In this document: positions 8,368 through 16,450 of the stretch, in pieces | Layout of the letters: every line of letters starts with the position of its first letter | How positions within the stretch are numbered: position 1 is the stretch's first letter | Assembly (NCBI GenBank): GCA_025350325.1 | Contig: JANXYB010000078.1 | Coordinates: 50,113 to 114,112 of the forward strand | Reading direction: 5' to 3' | DNA: 64,000 nt | Source of the DNA: Acidobacteriaceae bacterium | GTDB lineage: Bacteria; Acidobacteriota; Terriglobia; Terriglobales; Acidobacteriaceae | Notes under the pieces: model-generated | Told to the model about the DNA's origin: nothing | Database searches by the model: none | The model's input: the letters and a program-made list of their open reading frames with translations, nothing else | Made by a program: the position numbers and the translations under genes

Positions 8368-9055
8368 AGATCCTCCCGTCATGCATTTCGAGCAGCCGGT
8401 CGCATCGATCGGCTAATCCGCGATCATGCGTGGCCATCAACAAAGTTACGCCTTCAGTAGCGGCTACATCGAGCAAAAGTTGAAAAACGATGGCGCTAGT
8501 CCCTTCGTCCAGCGATCCCGTGGGCTCATCGGCAAGCAGAATTTTCGGCCGGTTCATCAGGGCACGACAGAGCGCCGTGCGTTGCCGTTCGCCTCCAGAC
8601 AATTTTTGAATGCGCTGCCCGAGACGATGAGTCAATCCGGTGCGCTCGGTCAGCTCATGCAGGCGCCTGCGAGCAACGCGCCTATCTGTCCCGGCGGCTA
8701 CTGAAGGAATCAGGCAATTCTCTTCTAGAGTGAGATCGGGAATCAGGTTATGAAGTTGAAAGACGAAACCGACTTCATGGCGCAGCAAGCGCAACAAATC
8801 ACGCTGCCGATTGACTTCAATATTGTTTACAAAAATGCGGCCCCGCTCAGGCTCGTCTAACCCGCCAAACAGATGCAGCAACGTACTCTTGCCACAGCCG
8901 GAAGGGCCGCAGAGCGCAACGGTTTCACCTGCGGTCGCGGTGAAATCAATTCCTTTTAAAACTGCGATGGCACCGTCATCGTAGCTCTTCCACACGTCTT
9001 CAGCGCGAAGAACGATGGGACCGTGCGTACTGGGTGGGGGCGTAAGCGTGCTCAT
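8348..9055 (-). CDS. ABC transporter ATP-binding protein, LolD/MacB type
   Basis: A 235-residue ATPase of the class that drives FtsX-like mechanotransmission exporters. Walker A is GPSGCGKST near residue 43, the Q-loop lies in VGFVFQLHNLIPDLT, the signature is LSGGERQRTALCRAL, Walker B plus D-loop is ILLADEPTGSLD and the H-loop is MATHDRGLAD. Its start overlaps the permease stop as ATGA and its end overlaps the oxidase-like gene by 20 bp. It forms the exporter with the permease directly upstream. The cargo is not known. Lipoprotein- or lipid-like substrates are usual for this class. Confidence 0.93.
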   Translation of the reverse strand: MSTLTPPPSTHGPIVLRAEDVWKSYDDGAIAVLKGIDFTATAGETVALCGPSGCGKSTLLHLFGGLDEPERGRIFVNNIEVNRQRDLLRLLRHEVGFVFQLHNLIPDLTLEENCLIPSVAAGTDRRVARRRLHELTERTGLTHRLGQRIQKLSGGERQRTALCRALMNRPKILLADEPTGSLDEGTSAIVFQLLLDVAATEGVTLLMATHDRGLADRCDRLLEMHDGRIYEPAPV

Positions 9056-10161
9056 TCGAAGCGGAGCGCCTCCACCGCACGAACGCGCACCGCATACATC
9101 GCCGGATAGAGCGCGCCGGCAACGCCGGTAAGCAGAGCGAGTATCGCAACAAGGAACATCACCGCTGGATGGATTGTCGCATCAACGTACCCATCGAGCG
9201 CGGGAACCAATTTGAGCGCGAACAAAGCCACGGTGCCGATAAGCAACCCCGCAATTGCGCCGAACGCTGAGACAAGCGAAGATTCGCCAAAAATCATTCC
9301 GGCAACCTGCATGTTTGAGAACCCGTTGACGCGCAGGATTGCGATTTCTCGGATACGCGTGAATACCGACATGATCATCGTATTGGCGACGCCAAGTCCG
9401 CCCAAGATCAACCCGCAGCCACCCACAGCCCACGCCGTGGCTTTCAATATTTTGAATTGCGAATAGGAGCGGGAGAATTCCGCATTTTCTAGGCCGATCA
9501 GGTTTGGATAAGCCTGTTTGACCCTTGCTTTGAAGGCCGCCGCATCTTCTTTGTGGCGCAGCTTGATGGTGATAACCGAGGATCCCTCTTTGTGGAAAAA
9601 TTTTTGCGCTGCGCCGAGCGGCATGAAGACACCGCCATCTTCAAATCCGTTGGCGGTCTTGAGAATGCCGATGACGTGAAACGTTCCGTGACCGATAGGC
9701 ACATAACTGTCGACTTTCGCACTCAGAAATTCAGCGGCGCGGGAGCCGAGAACTACATCGTCGCTGTTGCGAGCGAAGCGAGTGCGATCGCCAGAGATCC
9801 ACGTAGCGTTGCGGATGCGTGCATCTTCCGGCGTAACCCCGAAGCAAGTGATGATGGGGTGGTCGGCACTCGAAACGATTCCAAAAAGGACGGGGTCAGC
9901 GTGAGAAACCATTGCCCACCCAGCGACCTCAGACGCTACCGATGGGGGAACATTGCTGAAGAAAAGATCAGATACGTTTCGCTCGAAGACGATAATTTCG
10001 CTGTCGCTAGAAAGTATTCCTGAGAACATGCCAATGGCGCCCTGCAGAATCGTAACGACAGTGAGCATTGCGGCCACACTGAATGCAATACCTGCGATGC
10101 TGATGAACGATCGAATCCGGTGGCGGCGCAGATTGGTGAGGATCAACTTAAAAAAGATCAT
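9052..10161 (-). CDS. ABC transporter permease, FtsX/MacB type
   Basis: A 369-residue permease. One N-terminal helix (IRSFISIAGIAFSVAAMLTVVTILQG) precedes a large periplasmic MacB-like domain, and three C-terminal helices form the FtsX domain (AVGGCGLILGGLGVANTMIMS, then IREIAILRVNGFS, the coupling motif, and two further helices). The start at ATG 10161 is set by the ATGA overlap with the polyprenyl synthase stop; an upstream start would add six residues. A single gene is present, so the transporter would be a homodimer like MacB rather than a LolC/LolE pair. Confidence 0.92.
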   Translation of the reverse strand: MIFFKLILTNLRRHRIRSFISIAGIAFSVAAMLTVVTILQGAIGMFSGILSSDSEIIVFERNVSDLFFSNVPPSVASEVAGWAMVSHADPVLFGIVSSADHPIITCFGVTPEDARIRNATWISGDRTRFARNSDDVVLGSRAAEFLSAKVDSYVPIGHGTFHVIGILKTANGFEDGGVFMPLGAAQKFFHKEGSSVITIKLRHKEDAAAFKARVKQAYPNLIGLENAEFSRSYSQFKILKATAWAVGGCGLILGGLGVANTMIMSVFTRIREIAILRVNGFSNMQVAGMIFGESSLVSAFGAIAGLLIGTVALFALKLVPALDGYVDATIHPAVMFLVAILALLTGVAGALYPAMYAVRVRAVEALRFE

Positions 10162-11165
10162 GACCGCTCTCGAGTGCACAACTCCGCCGTCAATTCGCAG
10201 GCATTTTCAGTTACCTGGCTCAGCTCGCCTTGCAAATCGCTCCGTAGTTTTAAAAGAAATGACAATGCCGGCCTCTTAATGAGCAGCCCCCGCAGAGTTC
10301 TGTCGCCAAGACGCATCAGGCGTTCGAGCCGCACCACAGCCCCATTGATTCCAATGGCGGCGGCAATGTTGGGGCGGTCGAGCTCAAGATCGCGCGAGGC
10401 TGTCTTTCCCGTTTCAGTGGCGCTCTGCAGAATGTCTTTGAGGTCGTCGACGATTTGATAGCCAAGACCCCAGCAAGCAGCGATGCGCTCAAGCAGTTGC
10501 TGCTCCCGTGGCGCAGCGTCGCTAAGCAGCGCGGGCAATACCAGTGTGAGGCGAATCAGCGAAACGGTCTTGCCTTGCGCAATGCGCTCTGTCGATTCAA
10601 GACTGTGCGGCAATTGCGAATAGTGAAGGTCGAGGCTCTGTCCGTTCAGTAGTCCGCCCACGCCAAGACGCTGTTCTAGATAGGCCATCCCTTGCAGCTG
10701 CGCCTCTTTACTGCATCCCATGAGAGCTTGCCACGTGAGCGCGTAAGCGCGATTTACAAGCGCTAGGGCGGCTAAAATCGCCGATGCTTCTCCGTGCTCG
10801 ACGTGGACGCATGTCTTGCCACGACGTTCAACTGCATCATCCATGCATGGCAGATCATCGAAGATGAGCGAAGCCGTATGAAAATATTCGAGAGCGATGG
10901 CGAGATTATAAGCGTGCTCTGTCGCAAGCCCATATGCTGCTGCCACACGCACCACCATGCGGGGTCGCACCATGCTTCCAGGATTGTCCAGCACATGCCG
11001 CAAAGCTTCTTCAAAGCCGGGGTCGATACGCGCCGGCAATGGCAACGTGCTGCGAAAGGCCTCTTCTAACGCAACCGTATTCAACTCGTTCAAGTCGGGA
11101 TCCGTTTGCACTCTTGCCCTCGTGGCGCGCAGGTCCTCAATTGAGATTGGTGCGAGGAACGTCAT
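10158..11165 (-). CDS. polyprenyl diphosphate synthase (FPP/GGPP type)
   Basis: Head-to-tail prenyltransferase that lengthens allylic diphosphates with isopentenyl diphosphate. The first aspartate-rich motif is DDLPCMD followed by DAVERRGKTCVH, typical of bacterial IspA-type enzymes. The second is GYQIVDDLKD. NGQSLDL and QGKTVSLI supply the conserved central residues. I use ATG 11165, giving 335 residues. GTG 11231 is a possible alternative start; neither has a clear Shine-Dalgarno, so the start is uncertain. Product length (C15, C20 or more) cannot be decided by eye. It is the first gene of the minus-strand operon and overlaps the permease as ATGA. Confidence 0.9.
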   Translation of the reverse strand: MTFLAPISIEDLRATRARVQTDPDLNELNTVALEEAFRSTLPLPARIDPGFEEALRHVLDNPGSMVRPRMVVRVAAAYGLATEHAYNLAIALEYFHTASLIFDDLPCMDDAVERRGKTCVHVEHGEASAILAALALVNRAYALTWQALMGCSKEAQLQGMAYLEQRLGVGGLLNGQSLDLHYSQLPHSLESTERIAQGKTVSLIRLTLVLPALLSDAAPREQQLLERIAACWGLGYQIVDDLKDILQSATETGKTASRDLELDRPNIAAAIGINGAVVRLERLMRLGDRTLRGLLIKRPALSFLLKLRSDLQGELSQVTENACELTAELCTRERS

Positions 11166-11460
11166 ATTGGTAGGGCTAACTCGCTGCCCCGCATATAGGT
11201 AAGACGCGCCGCCTATCCCGTTTGGGAGCACTCAACTTAGTTAAACTGAATGACGTTTCGTTCATCTTTGGAGATAAATTGAATGTCGGCAAAGCTAGTA
11301 AATATACATTAATATCAGTGTATTAGATGGGGAGCAGAGAAAGCCCCTCTTAGTATGACGATAAGTTGTCAGCCCTTCGTGTCATTACTTTTGCGTTTTC
11401 GAAATGATGCCGAATTGATGTTACAAAGCATTCCCGGTCGGATGCACTAATATTCCACTC
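11166..11460 (-). promoter_or_regulatory. divergent control region between the redox operon and the two-component system
   Basis: An AT-rich stretch of about 295 bases with no gene, lying between two outward-reading operons. The most AT-rich part is 11280-11330. Promoters for both operons must lie here or nearby, but I could not assign -35 and -10 boxes with confidence. The regulator gene has no evident Shine-Dalgarno. Confidence 0.5.
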
Positions 11461-12138
11461 ATGCGAGTACTCCTGGTCGAAGACGAACACGATATTCAAG
11501 CCTTTTTGCGCCGCTCGCTTGAGGAAGCGGGATACCAGGTTGACATCGCATCCGATGGCAAGACTGCCGAGCGCTTGGCTGTCGAAACAACCCACGATAT
11601 TTTGATCGTCGACCTGGGGCTGCCCGATCAGGACGGCATCAGCTTGATTTTGAAACTGAGAAAGATAGGCATCGACGCCCCCGTGCTTATCCTGTCGGCG
11701 CGGCGCTCAGTTGACGATCGTGTACGCGGCCTTGAGCAAGGCGGCGATGACTACCTGACCAAGCCATTCGCTTTGGCAGAGTTATTAGCGCGGTTGCGCA
11801 ATCTGCTCAAGCGAAACAGCCCTCAAAGCAACGAGACAACCAAAATAAAAGTGCTCGACCTTGAATTGGATTTGTTACGGCGTGAGGCGATTCGCTCCGG
11901 CGAGCCTTTGCAACTGACACCCCAGGAGTTTGTGCTTTTGGAATACCTGTGCAGAAATGCAGGACGCGTCGTAACCCGTTCGATGATTCTCGAGCAGGTA
12001 TGGGGCATGCGCATCCAGCCAGATACCAACGTGGTAGATGTACACATTTACCGGCTGCGCGGAAAGGTGGACGGCAAAGGCCAGCATCCAATGATTCGAA
12101 CGCTGCGTGGAGTGGGCTATGTCCTCAAAGACCGCTAA
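11461..12138 (+). CDS. OmpR-family response regulator
   Basis: A 225-residue DNA-binding regulator. The receiver domain shows the acidic pair (VEDEHD), phospho-acceptor Asp 51 in LIVDLGLPDQDG, switch Ser 79 and Lys 101 in YLTKPFA. A winged-helix domain follows from about residue 125, ending in the typical DTNVVDVHIYRLRGKVD and RTLRGVGYVL. The histidine kinase gene begins inside its 3' end. It reads divergently from the redox/isoprenoid operon, which makes that operon a candidate target. It is also co-transcribed with two sugar genes. Confidence 0.95.
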   Translation: MRVLLVEDEHDIQAFLRRSLEEAGYQVDIASDGKTAERLAVETTHDILIVDLGLPDQDGISLILKLRKIGIDAPVLILSARRSVDDRVRGLEQGGDDYLTKPFALAELLARLRNLLKRNSPQSNETTKIKVLDLELDLLRREAIRSGEPLQLTPQEFVLLEYLCRNAGRVVTRSMILEQVWGMRIQPDTNVVDVHIYRLRGKVDGKGQHPMIRTLRGVGYVLKDR

Positions 12139-13555
12139 GCCGGTGATGCACAGCGCCGCATGGCGCATTTCGCTCTGGGCGACGCTGGCTTACGCCTGCG
12201 GCACAATGCTGGTCTTCCTTTCTCTTCATCAATTTGTCGAGAACGATATCCAGCGCCGAAGCGATGCCTGGCTCGCCGGCGAGGTCGAAGTGCTCGGCGA
12301 CGTAGCCGCACGCACGCCCAAAGATGCGCTCTACGGCACAGTGGTTGGTGAAGTTGCGGAGCTGGCCAGCAAGGAAGTCCCCAACAAAATGCGGTCGGAG
12401 AGCAGCGCTAACGATTCGGTCTTCTTTTTGCAGGTTGGCAGCGACGGTGGTACGCGGCTCTGGGCCGGTCGGGGCAGGGTCGAGCCATATTTAGCCGCTA
12501 TCCGAAAGATCGTGATCATCCCCGACCACCCCTCCGATCTACAGGTGGAAGGCTTGCAAATTCCGTTCCGCGTAGCCGCATTGAGAATGGGGGATGGCAG
12601 CCGCATTTACCTCGGGCTTTCTGAACGCGATCAATTGCGCGTGCTTCGGAATCTGAATCTGCGTTTCTTTTTCGTTTGGGCGCTGCTGGTCCTGCTCGGT
12701 TTTGCAATTGTCTTCTATACAACGAAGCGCATGCTGAGTTATGTTCGCGAGATCAGTGAAGCGGCTTCGAGGATTGGGCACTCCGAAATGAATGCCAGAG
12801 TACCTACCAACGTACGCAATGACGAAGTGGGTCATCTTGCGCGCACCCTTAATGGCATGCTCGATCGCATTGAGAATTCCATGCATCAACTGCACACCAT
12901 CACCGACGCCCTGGCACATGATTTGCGCAGTCCGCTTACGGCGATTCGGGGCAAGCTTGAGATGTCGTTATCGGCCGCAACCCATGGGGAGCAAGCCGAA
13001 CCCATCGTGTCCGCAATCGACGAGCTTGATCGGCTGACGGAATTTCTTAACGCCTCATTGGACGTGGCAGAGGCCAGGGCGGACGCACTGCGCCTCTCGC
13101 GCAGCGAAATCGATCTCGATGAATTGCTGCGGGTGATGATCGATCTCTATGAGCCGTCGATGTCAGAAAAAGGCTTGCAGGTTCGTCTGCATAGCGGTGG
13201 GGATATATCCATAGATGCCGACGCAGCGCTGATTCACCGTATGATTGCGAACCTTTTTGACAATGAACTCAAGCATCTGCCTGCCTCATGCACCGTGACG
13301 CTGCACCTTGAGTCGCGGGATGGCGTCGCTGTGCTTTCACTTGAAGATGACGGCCCGGGATTTGCACCCGAGGTCAGTGCCAGCCTTTTTGAACGGCGCG
13401 TCAAGGGAAAAGATTCGAGTGGACACGGGCTGGGTCTCGCCTTTGTCGATGCGGTGGTGCGCGCTCATGGGGGGACGGTAACGGCTACGAATCGCGAAGC
13501 CCGCGGCGCGCGCATTGAACTCACCCTTCCCTTAGTGCCGGCGCGTGTAATGTAA
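12119..13555 (+). CDS. sensor histidine kinase
   Basis: A 478-residue membrane kinase. The first helix is at about 15-38 and the second at 183-202, enclosing a periplasmic sensor of about 140 residues that I do not recognise. A HAMP linker follows, then the dimerisation box with phospho-acceptor His 267 (ALAHDLRSPLTAIRG), and the ATPase domain with NLFDNELKH (N box), DDGPGF (G1) and GHGLGLAFV (G2). ATG 12119 lies inside the regulator gene with GGAG upstream; GTG 12107 is the longer alternative. It is the partner of the regulator before it. Confidence 0.94.
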   Translation: MSSKTAKPVMHSAAWRISLWATLAYACGTMLVFLSLHQFVENDIQRRSDAWLAGEVEVLGDVAARTPKDALYGTVVGEVAELASKEVPNKMRSESSANDSVFFLQVGSDGGTRLWAGRGRVEPYLAAIRKIVIIPDHPSDLQVEGLQIPFRVAALRMGDGSRIYLGLSERDQLRVLRNLNLRFFFVWALLVLLGFAIVFYTTKRMLSYVREISEAASRIGHSEMNARVPTNVRNDEVGHLARTLNGMLDRIENSMHQLHTITDALAHDLRSPLTAIRGKLEMSLSAATHGEQAEPIVSAIDELDRLTEFLNASLDVAEARADALRLSRSEIDLDELLRVMIDLYEPSMSEKGLQVRLHSGGDISIDADAALIHRMIANLFDNELKHLPASCTVTLHLESRDGVAVLSLEDDGPGFAPEVSASLFERRVKGKDSSGHGLGLAFVDAVVRAHGGTVTATNREARGARIELTLPLVPARVM

Positions 13556-13573
13556 TAGTTAGGGGCGTAACGG

Positions 13574-14371
13574 ATGGCTGGCAAGCTCAGCATTAAGTAC
13601 TACGTAGAACCGGATGCTGCGGCGTTGGCCCGCCGGACAGCAAACTATTTTGTCGAGATGATTCAAGAGGCGGTCGCGCGCAACGGTCAGGCGCGCATCG
13701 CGATCAGCGGCGGGTCGACGCCCAAGGCGGCTTTTCAATTGCTGGCCGATCCTAATCAGCCGTGGCGCTCGCGCATGCCTTGGGACAAATTGGACATTTA
13801 CTGGGTCGACGAACGCTGCGTTCCGCCGGACGATGCCGACAGCAATTACCGCATGACGCGCGAAACTCTACTTAATAGTGTGCCGTTGCGGTCAGATCAG
13901 GTGCATCGCATGGAAGGCGAGTTGGAACCCCAAGTCGCGGCCGCGCATTACGAGTCTCTGCTACGCAATAATTTTCGCCTTGAGGGCGCCGAAATGCCGC
14001 GCTTCGACCTGGTTGCGCTGGGCATGGGCGATGATGGCCACACCGCTTCACTGTTCCCGCATACCGACGCGATTCATGCACTCAATCAGCTGGTTATAGC
14101 CAATCATGTTCCGCAAAAAGACACCTGGCGCATCACTCTCACCTGGCCCGTAATCAACCATGCCAGCTCAGTCTTCTTCGTCATCGGCGGTAAAGATAAG
14201 TCACAGGTTCTAAAAGACGTTCTGACGGGACCGCGGGACATGGAGCGGTTGCCCAGTCAACTGATCCGGCCGGCAAGCGGTATACTCACTCTGATCCTCG
14301 ATAAGGACGCGGCCGCACTGTTGCCCGCAACGGACGGGGAAGGCTGCGGCGTTTTGGAGAGAGAAAGATGA
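13574..14371 (+). CDS. pgl: 6-phosphogluconolactonase
   Basis: A 265-residue enzyme that hydrolyses 6-phosphogluconolactone in the oxidative pentose phosphate pathway. It shows AISGGSTPKAAFQLLAD, the WDKLDIYWVDERCVP box, SNYRMTRETLL and LVALGMGDDGHTASLFP, which hold the conserved phosphate-binding and catalytic residues. The gene starts 18 bp after the kinase stop and its end overlaps glucokinase as ATGA. Glucose-6-phosphate dehydrogenase is not in the window. Confidence 0.96.
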   Translation: MAGKLSIKYYVEPDAAALARRTANYFVEMIQEAVARNGQARIAISGGSTPKAAFQLLADPNQPWRSRMPWDKLDIYWVDERCVPPDDADSNYRMTRETLLNSVPLRSDQVHRMEGELEPQVAAAHYESLLRNNFRLEGAEMPRFDLVALGMGDDGHTASLFPHTDAIHALNQLVIANHVPQKDTWRITLTWPVINHASSVFFVIGGKDKSQVLKDVLTGPRDMERLPSQLIRPASGILTLILDKDAAALLPATDGEGCGVLERER

Positions 14372-15387
14372 TTCTGGCTGGGGATGTAGGCGGCACCAAG
14401 GTCCATCTGGCGCTGTATGACTTTATTGATGGAAAGCTGAAGCACACACAAGACAAGCAATACCCGGCAAAGGATTATTCCGGGCTCGAAGAAATCGTAA
14501 AAGAGTTTCTCGGTACGGCTAAAGCGACTGCAGCCTGTTTTGGTGTTCCCGGCCCGGTGCGCGATGGTCGCCTGCGCCTCACTAATTTGCCGTGGACGCT
14601 GGACAGCCGTGAGCTTTCCTCTGGGCTCGGTATCGAGCACGTCTTTCTCATCAATGATTTAGAGGCAAATGGATACGGCGTTGCCGAGCTTTCACCCGAG
14701 CAGATTTACACGTTGGCTGAAGGAGACGCGAGCCAGACCGGCAACCGCGCCCTGATCGCGGCAGGGACTGGATTGGGCGAAGGCCTGCTGGCTTGGAATG
14801 GCCGCATCCACGTTCCTTACCCGTCTGAAGGCGGCCACGTGGACTATGCGCCGCGTAACGAAGATGAGATCGATCTACTCCGCTTTTTGAAGCAGAAATA
14901 CAATGGCCGCGTTAGCTATGAGCGCGTGATCAGCGGGATGGGCCTCACCAATATTTATGAATTTCTGCTCGAGGTGCGGGGCATGGAAGAGCCGAAGTGG
15001 CTCTCCGATAAGCTCGCCGAGGTATCCGACCCCAATGGGGTAATCACCGAGATGGCGTTGTCCGCAAAGAGCGAAATCTGTGAGAAGGCTCTAGATATGT
15101 TCGTCTCCGCCTACGGCGCGGAGGCCGGCAACCTGGCGCTTAAGGTGCTTTCGGTTGGAGGACTGTATGTAGGCGGAGGCATCGCGCCCAAGGTTCTCGA
15201 AAAACTCAAAGACGGCACGTTCATGAAGTCGTTTGTGGACAAAGGCCGGCTCAGCCAGCTGCTCATTAACATGCCGGTGCGCATCATTCTGGATAGTGGG
15301 GCCGCGCTATTGGGCGCTGCGGCGTATGCTGAATCGCGCGCGGCTGAAATCAGCGGCATCTCACCGCGCGCCGCGTCGCGGGTTTGA
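14368..15387 (+). CDS. glk: glucokinase
   Basis: A 339-residue glucokinase of the bacterial Glk family (not ROK, no zinc-binding CxC motif seen). The N-terminal phosphate loop is LAGDVGGTKVHLALYD. AACFGVPGPV, LTNLPW, FLINDLEANGYG with the catalytic Asp, LIAAGTGLGEG, and SEGGHVDYAPRN follow as in the family. It supplies glucose 6-phosphate, upstream of the step served by the neighbouring lactonase. It is the last gene before a strong terminator. Confidence 0.95.
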   Translation: MILAGDVGGTKVHLALYDFIDGKLKHTQDKQYPAKDYSGLEEIVKEFLGTAKATAACFGVPGPVRDGRLRLTNLPWTLDSRELSSGLGIEHVFLINDLEANGYGVAELSPEQIYTLAEGDASQTGNRALIAAGTGLGEGLLAWNGRIHVPYPSEGGHVDYAPRNEDEIDLLRFLKQKYNGRVSYERVISGMGLTNIYEFLLEVRGMEEPKWLSDKLAEVSDPNGVITEMALSAKSEICEKALDMFVSAYGAEAGNLALKVLSVGGLYVGGGIAPKVLEKLKDGTFMKSFVDKGRLSQLLINMPVRIILDSGAALLGAAAYAESRAAEISGISPRAASRV

Positions 15388-15421
15388 TTTAACCAAGCCC
15401 GACGAATACCGGAAAACAAGG

Positions 15422-15449
15422 CCAGCCGAATCGATCCGGCTGGTTTTTT
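15422..15449 (+). terminator. intrinsic terminator after glucokinase
   Basis: Perfect 7-bp stem CCAGCCG/CGGCTGG with an 8-nt loop, followed directly by six T. Confidence 0.85.
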
Positions 15450-15591
15450 GTGTCTATCTGCACATTCAACGCGTGCTCACGAGGTTCTGCCGCACCTTTT
15501 GCTCCCCAGAACAAGTCGCCGACGACAGTTGTGCGCTTGTGCCTAGGGGATAAGGCACGACAATCCGTGGTTCCCAGCCGGCCATTCCGCC

Positions 15592-15634
15592 CTAAACCGT
15601 CTCCTGGCGGTTTAGTGACACACTTCCGTCACTA
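15592..15634. repeat. two overlapping inverted repeats upstream of the His-rich peptide gene
   Basis: CTAAACCG (15592-15599) pairs with CGGTTTAG (15608-15615), and TAGTGAC (15613-15619) pairs with GTCACTA (15628-15634). The two stems share three bases, so only one can form at a time. No T-run follows. They sit 34 bp before the start of the small secreted peptide and could be an operator or a switch. The rest of 15450-15591 shows nothing I can name. Confidence 0.5.
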
Positions 15635-15667
15635 TCGTCTGTTCAGACATCGTGGTACATTTTGGCC

Positions 15668-15844
15668 ATGAAGAAATTTATCGCCACGGCCTTGCTGCTG
15701 GTGATGTGTGCCAGTCCAGCGTTGGCCTGGAGACATCATCAAACCAAAGATCCGCGCGTCACTCCGCATCCGCGCGCCGTGCATCCAGAAAATCCTCATT
15801 TCAAACACCGCACCAAACATGTGGTCAACAAACATCATGCCTAG
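15668..15844 (+). CDS. small secreted His-rich peptide
   Basis: A 58-residue protein: signal peptide MKKFIATALLLVMCASPALA, then a mature chain of about 38 residues rich in His, Lys and Pro, ending HVVNKHHA. I do not know a named family. A metal-binding or protective periplasmic role would be guesswork from composition. The bases TACATT.GGCCATGAAGAA around its start are shared with the second His-rich peptide gene at 33180 on the minus strand, which supports both as real members of one family. An in-frame TTG two codons earlier is less likely as start. Confidence 0.7.
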   Translation: MKKFIATALLLVMCASPALAWRHHQTKDPRVTPHPRAVHPENPHFKHRTKHVVNKHHA

Positions 15845-15909
15845 TATTGGCTGACGCGCCAAGCACCGCCAATGTTGGCCTTTGAGTACTTCGGAATAAA
15901 GAGATTTCC

Positions 15910-16443
15910 ATGAACGACCCGCTAGACCTGCGCTACCCCATCGGGCACTTCGTTCCCCCCGTGAGCAACGTGGCTGGGGTTCGCAATACACACATCGAGA
16001 CCCTGCGTGTTTTGCCGGAACGCCTGCATGCCGCGGTCAGCGGGCTGCACGACGAACAACTCGACACTCCCTATCGTGAAAACGGCTGGACGCTGCGTCA
16101 AGTTGTGCATCATGTCGCCGACAGTCACGCCAATGCGTACGTGCGATTTAAGCTGGCCCTCACTGAAGACTGGCCAACCATCAAGCCTTACGATGAGGCA
16201 TCGTGGGCCAACCTGCCGGACTCGAGAAAGTTGCCGGTGCAAGTCTCCCTAAGTTTAATTTCGGCGCTGCACCAGCGCTGGGTCTTTCTGCTCGGGGCGA
16301 TGTCCGAGGCTGAATTCCTACGGGGCTATAACCATCCCGAGTCGGGCCGGCAACATCTAGCGAGTGTGCTGGCGCTTTATGACTGGCATTCGCGCCATCA
16401 CACCGCGCACATCACCGGTTTGCGTTCGCGTCAAGGCTGGTAG
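15910..16443 (+). CDS. DinB/YfiT-like metal-dependent transferase
   Basis: A 177-residue four-helix-bundle protein of the DinB superfamily, close to YfiT. The opening LRYPIGHF is typical of YfiT proteins. Candidate metal ligands are His 67/68 (RQVVHHVADSH) and His 160 with His 163/164 (YDWHSRHHTAHI). In Bacillus, YfiT homologues transfer bacillithiol. The thiol used here cannot be read from sequence. The gene ends 7 bp before the next ORF and may be co-transcribed with it. Confidence 0.88.
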   Translation: MNDPLDLRYPIGHFVPPVSNVAGVRNTHIETLRVLPERLHAAVSGLHDEQLDTPYRENGWTLRQVVHHVADSHANAYVRFKLALTEDWPTIKPYDEASWANLPDSRKLPVQVSLSLISALHQRWVFLLGAMSEAEFLRGYNHPESGRQHLASVLALYDWHSRHHTAHITGLRSRQGW

Positions 16444-16450
16444 ACGGCGC

